Notes: generated by a model not told the origin, from the letters alone. Numbered from the stretch's first letter, positions 17,165-26,897 are shown. The stretch: DNA of 64,000 nucleotides from CAZJWR01 sp964549765 (GCA_964549765.1 CAZJWR010000009.1:21799-85798), one strand, 5' to 3'. Made by a program: numbers and translations.

Positions 17165-17800
17165 ATGGATCTTCGAAAACAAATGGATCAAATTTATCGC
17201 GACTTTTCGCCGGACGCGATCCCCTGGAATATCCTCGATCCGCCGCAACTGCTTGTTGACGCTGTTGACTCCGGCAAGATCACGGCCTGTACGGCGGTCG
17301 ATTTGGGGTGCGGCGCGGGTAACTATGCCGTTTGGCTCGCCGGTCGGGGATTCGACATGACCGGTCTCGATTTCTGCCGATATGCAATCGAACGGGCGCG
17401 GGAATTGGCCGATCGGGAGAAAATCGCCTGCCGTTTCGAGGTCGCGGATTTGCTGGGTGACCTGCACGAATATCAATCCCGATTCGATTTTGTTTACGAT
17501 TGGGAGCTTATGCACCATATTGTTCCGGACGACCGCCCCACCTATCTCGATACTGTCCGCCGATTGCTTCGACCCGGAGGAAAGTATTTCTCGGTGAGTT
17601 TCAGCGAGCAAGATCCCGCCTTCGGAGGTCAGGGCAAGTATCGCACGACACGGTTGGGGACGGTGCTGTATTTTTCATCGCAGTCGGAGCTGAAGAATTT
17701 ATATATTCCCCGTTTTCATTTGCTGTCACTTGACACCATGGAAATTCCCGGCAAGCGCGGTTCTCACATCGCCAATGTCGTTTGGCTGGAGGGTCGATAA
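17165..17800 (+). CDS. Class I SAM-dependent methyltransferase
   Basis: About 211 residues with a Rossmann-type methyltransferase fold. Motif I is VDLGCGAGNYAVWLA (about 45-60), motif II is the acidic GLDFCRYAIERARE, then the VADLLGD region and a motif near YDWELMHHI, ending in LLRPGGKYFSVSF, the usual post-core strand. Substrate is unknown. ATG at 17165 with TAGGTGG upstream is preferred; GTG two codons earlier is in frame. It stands between the subtilase terminator and the signalling block and appears to be a single-gene unit. Confidence 0.88.
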   Translation: MDLRKQMDQIYRDFSPDAIPWNILDPPQLLVDAVDSGKITACTAVDLGCGAGNYAVWLAGRGFDMTGLDFCRYAIERARELADREKIACRFEVADLLGDLHEYQSRFDFVYDWELMHHIVPDDRPTYLDTVRRLLRPGGKYFSVSFSEQDPAFGGQGKYRTTRLGTVLYFSSQSELKNLYIPRFHLLSLDTMEIPGKRGSHIANVVWLEGR

Positions 17801-17921
17801 TGTCTGCGGATCATGCTCGCGCCGCATGCAATTCGATCACAATTATCTGCGATCCAAATCGATAGAAGTCTCGTTTTTCGCCGATTCGGGAAGAAATAGA
17901 TGAAATTGTCGCATTTCTGTA

Positions 17922-17949
17922 TTGACTAGAACGTCTTTTTTTGTATCGT
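17922..17949 (+). promoter_or_regulatory. Possible sigma70-type promoter for the kinase/TauE/two-component block
   Basis: TTGACT (17922-17927), 16-base spacer, TATCGT (17944-17949), placed about 90 bases before the first gene of the signalling block. Both boxes are imperfect, so this is a suggestion only. Confidence 0.35.
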
Positions 17950-18035
17950 GGAGACATTAACAACATGGCCTGAGGGCTTAACGGAGTGTAGTTCTCTTGC
18001 CGACACCTGTGGCACTTTAACTGAACGAGAGACCG

Positions 18036-19538
18036 ATGCATATTGTCAGTATCTCCCGCGGCAGTCAAAGTCTCGGTATCGAATTCGCCAAACATCTTTC
18101 AGGAAAACTCGGATATGAATTGATCAGTCGGGAGGATCTGCTCGAAGAGGCGACCCGGCAACGGATTCCGGTGGGGAAGTTGGAGACCGCGATAGTCAAG
18201 CCGCATATTTATTCACAACGACTGGCGGTCGAACTGGAACATTACAAAGCCCTGGCGACGTCCATCTTGTGCGAAAAGGCGCTCGATCACGACATTGTCT
18301 ACCACGGCCGGACCGGCCACCTGTTACTTCCGGGCGTCGATAATATCCTCAAGATACGTGTCGTGAGCGACATGGAGCACCGTATCGCGACCGTCATGGA
18401 TCAGTTGCGTTTGCCGAGGAAAAAGGCCAAGCAGTACATTGACGCCGTGGAGGAAGACCGGCGGAAATGGGTCAAGAAATTCTATAATGTCGACTGGGAT
18501 GTGTTTACGCTCTATGACCTGGTCGTCAATCTCAGCCAGATCAACGCCGCCAACGCCGCCTCCGCTACGTGCACCATGGCCCAGCTTCCCGAATTCCAAT
18601 CGACGCCGGCCTCCGTCGCCGCTCTTAAGGATCTCCTGCTGGCGTCGCGGGCGCGCCTGATCCTGGCCCGGAATGAGAAGACCCGGGACGCCAACGTGAA
18701 AATCATGGCCGTCAAAGGCGTCGTCAACGTAACCTATTCCTTCCAGCAGGCGGAGATAGCCGAGGCCATCATGGAAGCATTAAAGGAGTTGACCGAGGCC
18801 AAACGGGTCGTCTGCACCGAGGCGCAAACCAATGTCCTTTGGATACAGGAGGCCTTCGATCCGGACGAGCGCGGCTATGATCAGGTCCTGTCGCTGGCGA
18901 AAACATGGGATGCGGCGGTGGAAATTCTCAAGATGATGCCCGGCGACGAGTTCAAACGATACCCGGTCAGCGAGGAAATCGCCCAGAAGGGACTGGATTC
19001 GTGGCGTCAGACCGGAATCATCGACGAGCGGGACGAATACGACACCCGGGACCCCGAGGATGTCTCGAAAATCTACGAACGGCTGATCAATGACGGGCGG
19101 GCCGGGGGCAAGCGGATTATCGAAGGTACGCAGCAGAATCTGCTCAATGCCATTGACCGTTCCGGGAAATATCGTCTTATCGTTTTCGACAATATGTTTC
19201 TGGGCAAGGGGACGGAAGCCAGAACGCGGATGATTCAGGAATGGTCGAACGCGCTCTCGGACTCGCTGAAAACGCCGGTGGTGTCATTGGGCGAAATCCA
19301 GGCCAAATATCGGTTCGGGGCGTCGCAGGCGGTGCGGATGATCATCGCCGGTCTGCTGGCCGTCGCCGTTCTTTTCACGGTATTTCAATTCGACGATACG
19401 ATCATGGAATTTCTTTTGCGTGAAGGCACATTCAGCCGAATTCTGGCGACGACCTGTATCCTGGTTTTTATTCCGGTTTTCGCATATATCTATAGTACGG
19501 CGACCGGTTTGTTCTTGCGGATGATAAAGCTCGATTAA
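18036..19538 (+). CDS. Membrane-anchored cytidylate-kinase-like protein with BON-like region
   Basis: 500 residues. The first 200 match the cytidylate-kinase-like (AAA_26) family: SISRGSQSLGIEFAKHLSGKLGYELISRE, VYHGRTGHLLLPGV, and VEEDRRKWVKKFY. The P-loop is degenerate, with no GKS/T and only GSQSLG where relatives have GSGG. A BON-like segment follows (about 205-275), then about 160 residues without a clear match, ending near 430 with an alpha/beta stretch (YRLIVFDNMFLGKGTEARTRMI). Two C-terminal membrane helices (about 438-460 and 470-492) anchor it. Related shorter proteins are encoded at 22632-23465 and 47825-48646. It is followed after 18 bases by a TauE/SafE permease gene. A sensory or regulatory role at the membrane is inferred. 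Confidence 0.8.
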   Translation: MHIVSISRGSQSLGIEFAKHLSGKLGYELISREDLLEEATRQRIPVGKLETAIVKPHIYSQRLAVELEHYKALATSILCEKALDHDIVYHGRTGHLLLPGVDNILKIRVVSDMEHRIATVMDQLRLPRKKAKQYIDAVEEDRRKWVKKFYNVDWDVFTLYDLVVNLSQINAANAASATCTMAQLPEFQSTPASVAALKDLLLASRARLILARNEKTRDANVKIMAVKGVVNVTYSFQQAEIAEAIMEALKELTEAKRVVCTEAQTNVLWIQEAFDPDERGYDQVLSLAKTWDAAVEILKMMPGDEFKRYPVSEEIAQKGLDSWRQTGIIDERDEYDTRDPEDVSKIYERLINDGRAGGKRIIEGTQQNLLNAIDRSGKYRLIVFDNMFLGKGTEARTRMIQEWSNALSDSLKTPVVSLGEIQAKYRFGASQAVRMIIAGLLAVAVLFTVFQFDDTIMEFLLREGTFSRILATTCILVFIPVFAYIYSTATGLFLRMIKLD

Positions 19539-19556
19539 CGGCAACGGGGAGTGATC

Positions 19557-20627
19557 ATGGGTGATTTGTTCATACATATAACAGCAGGCAGCGCGGTTCA
19601 AGTGATAATCCTCGGATTCATCGGCGGCGTCCTGAGTGGATTCATCGGCAGCGGCGGGGCATTTTTCATGACGCCGGGCATGATGAACCTGGGGGTTCAG
19701 GGTGTGGTCGCCGTCGGCACGAACATAACCCACAAATTCGGCAAGGCGCTGGTGGGATCGAAGAAACACGGCGAAATGGGTCATGTCGACAAGAAGCTGG
19801 GTATCTTCATGTTGATCACGGCACTGATCGGTATCCGGCTGGCGGTTTGGATCGCCACGGCCTTGTTCGGCATCAGCGATACCCACGGGGATAAGGGCGC
19901 GGCCGCCAACCTCTACATCAGCGCCGTTTTCGTCATCATCCTGACCGGTGTGGCCATTTCGGTCTTGATGGATGTCCTGCGTTCGCGGAAGGGAAGCGAC
20001 GCCGGCCCGTCACGCAAAATAACCAATTACCTGTCTAAACTCCGTCTCTTTCCCATGATCTATTTCCCGGTCGCCGACGTCCGGGTGTCGCTGTGGGCGC
20101 TGCTCGTGGTCGGGCTGTTTACCGGATACCTGGCGGGCACCATCGGGGTCGGCGGATTTGTGGGCGTCCCGGCCATGATCTATGTCTTTGGCATACCGAC
20201 CGCCGTGGCCACCGGCACGGAGTTGTTTCTCGCCATGTTCATGGGGGCGTTCGGGGCGATCAACTACGCCTTCGAGGGGTTTGTCGATATCCGGCTGGTC
20301 GTGCTGTTATACCTCGGTTCGCTGGTCGGCATTTTCATCGGGGCTTACGGTACCAAGGTCGTCAACGAAGTCATCATCAGGATGGTGACGGGCGTTATAA
20401 TTCTCCTGTGTGTCGTCAGCCGGGCCATCGCCATCCCGATTTATATGGCGCAATTGGAAATGATCGATTTCGTGCCGGCGTCATCGTACCCGATGCTGAA
20501 CGAAATCAGCAAATATTTTCTCTATGTCAGCGGTATCGGCGGCGTTCTAGTCATCCTGGTGCATGTGGCACGGGCCTATATCAAACGGCGGAGGGTGTTT
20601 GCCACCATTGTAGCCAAAACCGATTAA
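19557..20627 (+). CDS. TauE/SafE-family sulfite/anion exporter
   Basis: About 356 residues with eight or more hydrophobic helices in two related halves, each opening with the family signature: GFIGGVLSGFIGSGGAFFMTP (about 15-35) and LFTGYLAGTIGVGGFVGVPAMIY (about 180-205). TauE/SafE proteins export sulfite, sulfoacetate or related organosulfur anions. A hydrophilic loop (about 140-160) separates the halves. ATG at 19557 sits after GGGGA; GTG two codons earlier is in frame. It lies between the kinase-like gene and a receiver gene, all on one strand with short gaps, so transport and signalling are probably linked. Confidence 0.92.
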   Translation: MGDLFIHITAGSAVQVIILGFIGGVLSGFIGSGGAFFMTPGMMNLGVQGVVAVGTNITHKFGKALVGSKKHGEMGHVDKKLGIFMLITALIGIRLAVWIATALFGISDTHGDKGAAANLYISAVFVIILTGVAISVLMDVLRSRKGSDAGPSRKITNYLSKLRLFPMIYFPVADVRVSLWALLVVGLFTGYLAGTIGVGGFVGVPAMIYVFGIPTAVATGTELFLAMFMGAFGAINYAFEGFVDIRLVVLLYLGSLVGIFIGAYGTKVVNEVIIRMVTGVIILLCVVSRAIAIPIYMAQLEMIDFVPASSYPMLNEISKYFLYVSGIGGVLVILVHVARAYIKRRRVFATIVAKTD

Positions 20628-20650
20628 CGCAAGTATGGGAGAGTTGCCCT

Positions 20651-21028
20651 ATGGGTAAATCCAGTCTGGATATCTGCATTATCGACGACGAGATCGTGGT
20701 CTGCAAACGGCTTCAGCAGTTTCTGAGCAAGGCCAATCATGCCGTGGAAACGTTCGTCGACAGCCGGTCGGCGATCGAACGGATCGACGAGAAGCGATTC
20801 GATATCGTCGTCACCGACATCCGTATGGATAATATCGACGGTATGGAGGTGCTCGATCATGTGATGAAAAAAGGGGAAGACACCAAGGTCATCATGATCA
20901 CCGGCTACGCCACCATCGAGATCGCCCGCGAAGCTCAGGCAAAAGGCGCCTTCGATTTCATCTCCAAACCGTTCAGGCCCCAGGACCTGAAAGAAGTTAT
21001 CGACCGGGCCGCCCAGGAAACCGGGTAA
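20651..21028 (+). CDS. Stand-alone response-regulator receiver domain (CheY-like)
   Basis: 125 residues from ATG at 20651 with GGGAGAG upstream. A single receiver domain: acidic pocket IIDDE (about 10-14), phospho-acceptor D56 in VVTDIRMDN, the MITGYAT Thr, and the FISKPF Lys. There is no output domain, so it works by protein-protein contact or as a phosphotransfer step. It is followed one base later by the histidine kinase gene, its expected partner. Downstream effectors might be one of the kinase-like proteins on either side, which is inference. Confidence 0.93.
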   Translation: MGKSSLDICIIDDEIVVCKRLQQFLSKANHAVETFVDSRSAIERIDEKRFDIVVTDIRMDNIDGMEVLDHVMKKGEDTKVIMITGYATIEIAREAQAKGAFDFISKPFRPQDLKEVIDRAAQETG

Positions 21029-21029
21029 T

Positions 21030-22583
21030 ATGGGAAAAAACGGGGCCAAAAGAACATCCTTAACGGATATTCTTCAGGATGGCCTATCGCGCGAGGCGGG
21101 GCACGGTTCCGCCGCCGAAGAAGCCACCATCAAACAATCACTCCTCGAACGTCCGCGTTTTTCGATCAAGGCACGCTTGACGCTGATGTTTTTCGTCTTT
21201 TTTCTCATCAGCGCCGTCGTCTCGGTGGCGGCCATGTTCATGCTGTCGATGATCAACGACCGGGTGCGGTTTGTGTCGTTGGCGGATAAATTCGCCAACG
21301 AAATCCAGTCGGTGCGGCGCAGCGAAAAAAACTATTTTCTCTATGGTTCCGACCTGACCGAGGTCCGGCAGCATCTTGACAGCGCCTACGTGATTCTGGA
21401 TCAGGCCGCGCTTGAATTGGGTCATGTCGTCGGGCGGGCCGAGATCAGCAGTCTCCGGGATTATCTGACAAGCTATCAGCGCCTGGTCGACACTTTTCTA
21501 GTGTTGGGGGGAGGCGCGGGATTTAAGGAATCGGCCGAATTCCAGCAGAAGGCGCAATCGCTTCGAGGATACGGTTCCAAGCTTCTGGAGCTGTCGCTGG
21601 ATATATCGCGCAAGGAACGGCTGCTGATTTCGAACACCATCGGCAAGGCCAAACAGGTGCAGATCGCGCTGCTGGTCGTCCTCCTGGCCTTTTCCGTATT
21701 CATCGCATCGTATATTTCACGGCACATCATTTCCCGTCTCGGTCGATTGATGGAGGCCACGCAGCATTTCGCCAGCGGGAATTTTCTGCCGATCACGCCG
21801 AGGCGAAAATATAAGGACGAATTTTCGCATCTGGCCATCGCGCTCAATCATATGATGTTCGAGCTGGATCGCCGCCAGAATATCCTCGTCGAGACGCACA
21901 AACTTCGCGCCATCGGCAATCTCACGGCCGGCATCGCGCATGAACTCAACAATCCGCTGAACAATATCATCCTCACCTCGGAAATGATGAAAGACGGTTA
22001 TCAGGATTGGACCGATGAAGAGATCCGTGACATGATCAACGACCTGGTGACGCAGGGTCAGCGCGCCCAGCAGGTGGTTAAGAATCTTCTCGATTTCGCG
22101 CGCGAGAGCGAAACAACGATGGAATATCTTTACATCGACAAGCTGATCGACGAAACCATTCGGCTGTCGCGGAACCAGATCAAGATCAGCAAGATTGAAA
22201 TCCGCGAGGAAATCGCCGATAATCTGCCGCCGATTTACGGCGACCGGAAATTGCTCATTCAAGTTTTCCTCAATCTTCTCCTAAACGCCATCGACGCGAT
22301 GCCGAACGGTGGAGTCGTGACGGTCCGGGTGGAGGAGGAGAAAAAGACGGGCTTTTTATCGATTCACATTTCCGATACAGGCGTCGGCATCCCGAGCCAT
22401 ATTCTCAGCTCCATCTTTACACCGTTCTTCACGACCAAACCGACCGGCAGAGGCACCGGGCTGGGTCTGGCCGTATCCAAGGGGATCATTGAAAAACACG
22501 GGGGAAGTATCGAGGTAGAAAGCAGGGTGGGGGAGGGAACGACCTTTACGGTTCACCTGCCGATTGTCCCGATTCCTGCGTAG
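21030..22583 (+). CDS. Sensor histidine kinase with helical periplasmic sensor and HAMP domain
   Basis: 517 residues. A long cytoplasmic N-terminus (1-48), first membrane helix (about 50-73), a helical extracytoplasmic sensor (about 75-205, with VRRSEKNYFLYG typical of helical bimodular sensors), second helix (about 208-230) and a HAMP domain (about 232-285). The HisKA motif GIAHELNNPLNN carries the phospho-acceptor H304. The ATPase domain has the N box (NLLLNAIDAMPNGG), DTGVGIP, FTPFFTTKPTGRGTGLGL. It follows the receiver gene by one base and is the evident partner. The sensed signal is unknown; the TauE/SafE neighbour suggests a sulfur oxyanion or organosulfur compound. Confidence 0.94.
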   Translation: MGKNGAKRTSLTDILQDGLSREAGHGSAAEEATIKQSLLERPRFSIKARLTLMFFVFFLISAVVSVAAMFMLSMINDRVRFVSLADKFANEIQSVRRSEKNYFLYGSDLTEVRQHLDSAYVILDQAALELGHVVGRAEISSLRDYLTSYQRLVDTFLVLGGGAGFKESAEFQQKAQSLRGYGSKLLELSLDISRKERLLISNTIGKAKQVQIALLVVLLAFSVFIASYISRHIISRLGRLMEATQHFASGNFLPITPRRKYKDEFSHLAIALNHMMFELDRRQNILVETHKLRAIGNLTAGIAHELNNPLNNIILTSEMMKDGYQDWTDEEIRDMINDLVTQGQRAQQVVKNLLDFARESETTMEYLYIDKLIDETIRLSRNQIKISKIEIREEIADNLPPIYGDRKLLIQVFLNLLLNAIDAMPNGGVVTVRVEEEKKTGFLSIHISDTGVGIPSHILSSIFTPFFTTKPTGRGTGLGLAVSKGIIEKHGGSIEVESRVGEGTTFTVHLPIVPIPA

Positions 22584-22631
22584 ATAACCTTGAATTATGA
22601 ATAAACACCGACGGGCGTTCGAGCCGGACGG

Positions 22632-23465
22632 CTAATTATGCCCGTATATCCCCTTGGACAGGTTTCCCGAAAGCAGGTTGATATTGACTTCGCACTCGGT
22701 GACGCCTTTGACTTGAGAGGTCAGTTCGACGAGCATATCCCGCAGTTTCTTGTTTTTCACGGCTCCTTTGAGCGTGACCGTCCCGCCGCTGGCCGCGACG
22801 GTGACGGGGAGCCGCCAAAGTTTATCGTCGGATGCGAAGGCCGCCTTGACCTCGCATTCCGTCGAGATGTCGTTCAACCTCCGGGACGACGCCTCGGTGG
22901 TGCGAAATTCCTGCCGATTAACAGTCAGTGCGAGCACTTCGCATATCGTATCGATGGTCATGTTGCCGGTGTAGAAGGTCATGTCATACAAAGCCGGGTC
23001 GCGCCATTCCTCGCCATAGGCCCATTTGACCCAGCGGCGTCGCTGCTCGTCGATGTTGATGATATATTCGCGGGCGGCATCGACGCCCAGTTGCTGTTCC
23101 TGCATGACGATCTTCATTCTTTCTTCAATGGGTGCATCGAGCCGCGTTTTCAGGACATGATGAATACCCCGCAGGAATACCTGCCCGGCGTACCCGTGAT
23201 AGACGACATTATCCTGTTTGACGGCGTCGAGGAGAGCACACTGCACAAAAATCAGATATCGTTTATGCTCCATCGTGAACTTCCGCCAGAAAGTGGGCGA
23301 CGTTTTCAGCCGGGTAAGCAGTTCCTCCTCGAGAATATTGTATTTCCGGGCCCCCTCCAATATGACCTCGTGGCTGAGGCTGTGATAGCCCAGCTTTTCG
23401 GATAGGCAGTGAGCGAGTTTTTCCCCGCCACTTTTCGTTCCTCTGGAAATCGTGATTATGGCCAT
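22632..23465 (-). CDS. Cytidylate-kinase-like protein with C-terminal BON domain
   Basis: 277 residues, convergent with the histidine kinase operon. Residues 1-185 are cytidylate-kinase-like: TISRGTKSGGEKLAHCLSEKLGYHSLS, VVYHGYAGQVFLRGI, and NIDEQRRRWVKWAYGEEWRDPALYD. The P-loop-like segment retains paired glycines (KSGGEK) but lacks the usual GKS/T. The C-terminus (about 200-268) is a BON domain, with VTVAASGGTVTLKGAVKN and VKGVTECEVNIN. BON domains usually bind membranes or small ligands. No membrane helix is present. It is a shorter version of the 18036-19538 protein; the opposite orientation means it is separately transcribed. Confidence 0.82.
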   Translation of the reverse strand: MAIITISRGTKSGGEKLAHCLSEKLGYHSLSHEVILEGARKYNILEEELLTRLKTSPTFWRKFTMEHKRYLIFVQCALLDAVKQDNVVYHGYAGQVFLRGIHHVLKTRLDAPIEERMKIVMQEQQLGVDAAREYIINIDEQRRRWVKWAYGEEWRDPALYDMTFYTGNMTIDTICEVLALTVNRQEFRTTEASSRRLNDISTECEVKAAFASDDKLWRLPVTVAASGGTVTLKGAVKNKKLRDMLVELTSQVKGVTECEVNINLLSGNLSKGIYGHN

Positions 23466-23669
23466 CGTACTCCCCGATATGTATCTTCAACGCGCACCAC
23501 GCCCGCCGGATTCCGGCCGCCTGCTCGCGCCTACCTCTTGCCGATTACGGAAAGCATAGCAAATTGAGATTACGGTGTCAATGTTTTTGAAGCGAATATG
23601 GGGAAGGATGCATTCGGCAATGCCGGATCGCAGACACAAATCAAAAATACCGTGGATCGGCCATGATCA

Positions 23670-26600
23670 TCATTTCATCAAAACCATCTTTTTCTCCACA
23701 CGCATATCGTCGGTGGTCAGCCGGTAGATATAAATGCCGCTGGCGACCACCTTCCCGTCATTGCCGGTGCCGTTCCAGATGATCCGGTGGACCCCGGCCG
23801 ATTGCCTCTTGTCGAACAGAACGGCAACGCGTTCGCCGAGAATATTGAAAATGTCGATGGTCACGTGGGCCTCGTGCCTCAGCTCATAGGAGATGGCCGT
23901 CGTCGCATTGAAGGGATTGGGATAGTTTTGATTCAGCCTGAAGGCCGACGGCAAAGGACCGCTGATATCGGCGGGCAGTGTATTGCCGTAATAATCGGAA
24001 AGCTGCACTTTAACCAGTTCGAATATGCCATGTCCTCGGAGAGGTACGGAGAATATATTCACAGCGCCGGCGGGAATTTCGGGGCTGCCATTCATGCTGA
24101 AGACAAGAACTTTCAATTCGTTTTCGGTAAGGCCGTATTTTATATCCATGCCGGGAGCGCCGTCGAGCAGGTGCGGTTCACTGATCTCATAACCGGAATA
24201 GCGAAATACGAAATATCCTCCGCCGATACCGATGCGTGAATCGGTTAGAAGGGTTGCTTGCGTGTTTTCCAGTTCAACGCTTGCTGATGCCGTAATACCG
24301 GGCGGGATCGGCTTGAAATTGGGAGTAACGTTGCCGGTGATCACACGGACCTGGTAAACCAGATCGGCGATGGATAACGTCGCCCCATCGAGATTAACAT
24401 CCGAGGCCGCCATCGAAGCATCCACGTGATTTCCGAAGGCGTCCAGTCCACGAACGAAATAATTGGTGAACATGACGGCATCCGCCACCTCATTGGCCAC
24501 CCGATTGACATTGAGATCGCCCATTGCGTAAATATTCGAATCGGAGGCGGCGACGGTGAATGTCCGGGTCGTCATCCAATTGCCGTATACGATGCCGTCG
24601 TAAGCGCGGGCGCGCCAGAAATATGTGGATCCGTTATCGAGTACGGTGTTCACCTGCCAGGACGTAGTCCCCGATCCGGCGCTCACGAATCCCGATTGAG
24701 CCGCCAGGGGCGAAAATGCGGAAGCTTTTGAAATTTGAAAATGATACTGGACCGGTGTCCCGTTGGGGTCGGAGACGTTGTTGATAATAAGTATCGGTTG
24801 CGACGTGTATACCTCCGCCTGATTTTCCGGAGCATTGCCCGCCGGGGCGGGGGGAGGATTGTTGGGGGTCGTGAAATCGAAGGGATCGGACCATCGCGAC
24901 GTCGTCGTTCCATTGGTCGCCCGGCAATGCCAGTAATAGCGAAGCCCCTGACTCAATGGCGTGCCGGCGCCGTAGCAGGTCGTACCGGAGCCCTCGCTGA
25001 CCCACCCCGATTGCCGCACAACTTTGGTAAACGCCAGGTCCTCGGCTATTTCGAACTGATACCGGACCGCATCGGCACAGTCGCCGTGATTGGAATTGCT
25101 GACGCACAGTGTCGGGACGGTTCCGACCGACGATCCCGGGACGGGCGAGTACCATACCGGCACCGCCGGCGGCGCGCTGCATGGTTCCGCGACCCGTAGG
25201 ATTCTCCCCATATATGGTTTGAGGTAAAATACGGAATCGGACGCAGGCGACTGCACACCGTCGGTATTGATATTGTAATACAATCGGTGGAGATTGACGG
25301 CGACGCTGTCATGCACCCAGTCGGCCTGGCCGTTGGAGGTCCGCACAAGGACGACAACATTACTGTTGTTGTAATCGCGCCGCATAACGGCAATTTTGCT
25401 GTAACTGGTTCCGACCGAACTGATTTCATAGGCCGGCCCGTCCGGTTCGCCGAAATCGACTTCATAGATTCCCCGCCACCGGGTCGTGTCGTTGAATCGG
25501 CAGGGTGAGATAAATGCGTTCGTGTCACGCACCTGGAGGAAGAAGGCATAATGGGTCATGTATATTCGGGAGGAATCGAATTTCCAGTCGGAGGGATTGG
25601 AACTGCACAGGAAATCGCCCAAAAACAGCCAGTTGATATATCGCTCAGGATGTGCCGCCATTTTATTGGCCATGGCATACCATTGCTGCCAGCCGTTGGG
25701 CCAGGCCTTGAGGTAGTCGACGGGGTTCTCGAGACAGACGTTCGTGTAACGGATCTGCACGCCCAGCGCGCCCGGTGAAAACTTATCCACGTTGGCGAAC
25801 GGACGAATCCGGTCCAAGCCTCGCGCGGCGCACGTCGAATCCAGCACTGCCGCGATGGTCGAGTCGATCAGCATGGTCGAGTAATCGTAATAGTGGGTGT
25901 TGGCGGCGACATCGTTGCCGATCCCCGGCTGTTCGTACCAATCGAGACCGCCGGTCGGGCCGCCGGTGGTGCCGTTTATATTATAATATGAGTAGAGACG
26001 CGGGGCGTACCCCTCCCGGTATTGGTTGTCCATGAAGAAGGCGGTCCAATGGTGATTGCCCGGCCCGCTGGACGCCGAATCCTCTATCAGATGCCGGCGA
26101 TAGGCGTACGCTATGGCATTTCGGGCGTCGCGATTGAGGCCGTTGGCCAGCCAACAATAACCAGCCGGATAGAACATGGTATCGGACGAGGTATTGTTCC
26201 AGTATTGATAGGTGAACCGGCGCTTATGGTATGGTAGGCCGGTCAGCGAATAGGTGCGGGTCCCATCGCCGACGTTGGTGATATTGACGTAATCGTCGGA
26301 TATATGCACGACCAAAGATTCCGGCGATACTCCGATACTGTCCAGATAGTGTTTGGCATAGACGTACAGCCAATAGGTTTGGACATCGGCCAGCCGATCA
26401 TTGTATTGGGCGCCGGGATTGAAGCGGCTATAGAGGTTTATCTCCTGGCTGGATGCGTACGGTCCGCACCAGAACTCCTTGCCCATTCCCTGGGCGGCGT
26501 GATAAATGCTGTCGAACATCCCGGGCCAGTCGCCCAATCCGGCGACGCCGGCGTCGTACCGTTCCGCCAGCCACTGCGCGGTCGCATTTCTCGAGCCGTA

Positions 26601-26696
26601 ATAGCTGTTGCCCCCGAACATGAATTTGTATGGCGTCTTGTCCTGTGCGGAGACCGCCGCCGATAGGAAAATCATGAAAAGGAGTAATCGTCGCAT
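23670..26696 (-). CDS. Large secreted protein with putative glycosidase-like N-domain, FnIII-like modules, dockerin-like repeats and FlgD-like tail
   Basis: 1008 residues with a signal peptide (1-17, ending SAQ). The first 500 residues are rich in aromatic residues and resemble putative TIM-barrel glycosyl-hydrolase-like proteins of uncertain activity; I cannot assign catalytic residues. Two fibronectin-III-like modules follow (about 515-610 and 615-710; each ends ...YYWHCRATNG or ...YFWRARAYDG). Next are dockerin-like repeats (MGDLNVNRVANEVADAVMFTNYFV and SDVNLDGATLSIADLVYQV), a cohesin-like or related beta domain (about 805-910), and a C-terminal FlgD-like tail with NYPNPFNATT and ASGIYIYRL. 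It is probably surface exposed. AAGGGA precedes the start. Confidence 0.85.
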   Translation of the reverse strand: MRRLLLFMIFLSAAVSAQDKTPYKFMFGGNSYYGSRNATAQWLAERYDAGVAGLGDWPGMFDSIYHAAQGMGKEFWCGPYASSQEINLYSRFNPGAQYNDRLADVQTYWLYVYAKHYLDSIGVSPESLVVHISDDYVNITNVGDGTRTYSLTGLPYHKRRFTYQYWNNTSSDTMFYPAGYCWLANGLNRDARNAIAYAYRRHLIEDSASSGPGNHHWTAFFMDNQYREGYAPRLYSYYNINGTTGGPTGGLDWYEQPGIGNDVAANTHYYDYSTMLIDSTIAAVLDSTCAARGLDRIRPFANVDKFSPGALGVQIRYTNVCLENPVDYLKAWPNGWQQWYAMANKMAAHPERYINWLFLGDFLCSSNPSDWKFDSSRIYMTHYAFFLQVRDTNAFISPCRFNDTTRWRGIYEVDFGEPDGPAYEISSVGTSYSKIAVMRRDYNNSNVVVLVRTSNGQADWVHDSVAVNLHRLYYNINTDGVQSPASDSVFYLKPYMGRILRVAEPCSAPPAVPVWYSPVPGSSVGTVPTLCVSNSNHGDCADAVRYQFEIAEDLAFTKVVRQSGWVSEGSGTTCYGAGTPLSQGLRYYWHCRATNGTTTSRWSDPFDFTTPNNPPPAPAGNAPENQAEVYTSQPILIINNVSDPNGTPVQYHFQISKASAFSPLAAQSGFVSAGSGTTSWQVNTVLDNGSTYFWRARAYDGIVYGNWMTTRTFTVAASDSNIYAMGDLNVNRVANEVADAVMFTNYFVRGLDAFGNHVDASMAASDVNLDGATLSIADLVYQVRVITGNVTPNFKPIPPGITASASVELENTQATLLTDSRIGIGGGYFVFRYSGYEISEPHLLDGAPGMDIKYGLTENELKVLVFSMNGSPEIPAGAVNIFSVPLRGHGIFELVKVQLSDYYGNTLPADISGPLPSAFRLNQNYPNPFNATTAISYELRHEAHVTIDIFNILGERVAVLFDKRQSAGVHRIIWNGTGNDGKVVASGIYIYRLTTDDMRVEKKMVLMK

Positions 26697-26748
26697 TTCG
26701 GATTCCCTTCCGAGTATGTAAGTCTCGGGACCAAACAGAACGTTGCTT

Positions 26749-26777
26749 TTGACAGCGCCTTCATATCCCCGTATAAA
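26749..26777 (+). promoter_or_regulatory. Strong sigma70-type promoter pointing right
   Basis: TTGACA (26749-26754), 17-base spacer, TATAAA (26772-26777). It fires away from the secreted-protein gene towards the nuoN fragment and the PAP2 gene, with no recognisable gene for about 470 bases. Confidence 0.6.
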
Positions 26778-26868
26778 ACCGGGGCAACTGCGCTCAGGAT
26801 CTCGTTAGGGCAGGTATGTCGATTATCTCCTTCGAATAACTGGCGGCGAGTATAATTTGTACGACATA

Positions 26869-26897
26869 AATATGTGAATTCGTCCCTCGATTGTCAA
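26869..26897 (-). promoter_or_regulatory. Sigma70-type promoter for the 23670-26696 gene
   Basis: On the minus strand TTGACA (26892-26897), 17-base spacer, CATATT (26869-26874). It lies about 170 bases upstream of the start codon of the large secreted protein. Confidence 0.5.
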
